From Curtobacterium flaccumfaciens UCD-AKU (lineage in GTDB: Bacteria; Actinomycetota; Actinomycetes; Actinomycetales; Microbacteriaceae), in the NCBI RefSeq assembly GCF_000349565.1, contig NZ_KB714620.1:129644-168271 (forward strand): DNA of 38,628 nucleotides, read 5' to 3'. Positions 38,597 to 38,628 of this stretch are shown in pieces. The number at the start of each line of letters is the position of its first letter. The stretch's first letter is position 1. The notes below the pieces were generated by a model. It did not search any database. It saw only the letters and a list, made by a program, of their open reading frames with translations, and was not told where the DNA came from. The translations under genes and the position numbers were made by a program.

Positions 38597-38628
38597 GCAC
38601 ACCCCACGACGGACAGGAGGCACGGTGC

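Overview
The window is a very GC-rich chromosomal segment from an actinobacterium. Three things point there: a mycothiol ligase gene (mshC), a Corynebacterium-type glgC/glgA divergent pair, and the M20 peptidase - uppP - mshC order. GTG starts, a DUF3099-SURF1 block, type B L31 and overall gene style suggest Microbacteriaceae (Curtobacterium or a relative); the genus is inference. I see no phage, transposase, integrase, CRISPR array, rRNA or plasmid gene. This is mostly core chromosome with one accessory-looking catabolic cluster.

Layout. 0.2-5.8 kb: biotin transporter bioY (-), an ABC-F ATPase (+), a three-copy 151-bp tandem repeat, a translationally coupled DUF3099 / small Cys protein / SURF1 operon (-), and a fabG-like reductase (+). 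5.8-13 kb: serB (-), glgC (-) divergent from glgA/glgM (+), an orphan ABC ATPase (+), rpmE2 (+), a DnaQ-type exonuclease (-) and treS (-). GlgC, GlgM and TreS all belong to the maltose-1-phosphate/trehalose route to alpha-glucan. 13-18.7 kb: alpha/beta hydrolase and glycosyltransferase (+, overlapping), a membrane-anchored unknown, a histidine phosphatase and a sirtuin (-), and a TrmH-type methyltransferase (+).

18.7-24.2 kb: the most unusual part. A FadR-type regulator, an acetamidase/formamidase and an amidase carrying an AtzH/HpxZ-like N-terminal domain form an overlapping minus-strand operon. Divergent from it are a cytosine-deaminase-like amidohydrolase and a DUF1097 membrane protein. 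A TTGGT-ACG-ACCAA operator-like palindrome lies between. Together they look like a regulated pathway for uptake and stepwise hydrolysis of an unidentified N-heterocycle, ureide or amide.

24.2-29.1 kb: D-Ala-D-Ala carboxypeptidase, serine beta-lactamase-fold hydrolase, SGNH hydrolase and acyl-CoA dehydrogenase. The last two start from promoters whose -10 boxes overlap. 29.1-34.4 kb: nested repeats, dinB, a DEAH helicase, a 69-aa unknown and a type II NADH dehydrogenase. 34.4-38.6 kb: tRNA-Leu(GAG), M20 peptidase, uppP, mshC and a duplicated 107-bp non-coding element.

Two genome-wide habits stand out. First, at least 14 genes have a TANNNT -10 hexamer 6-8 nt before the start codon, so leaderless transcription appears common. 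Second, palindromes and tandem repeats collect in gaps between convergent genes, and several share the stem core GGAGGCRCGG.
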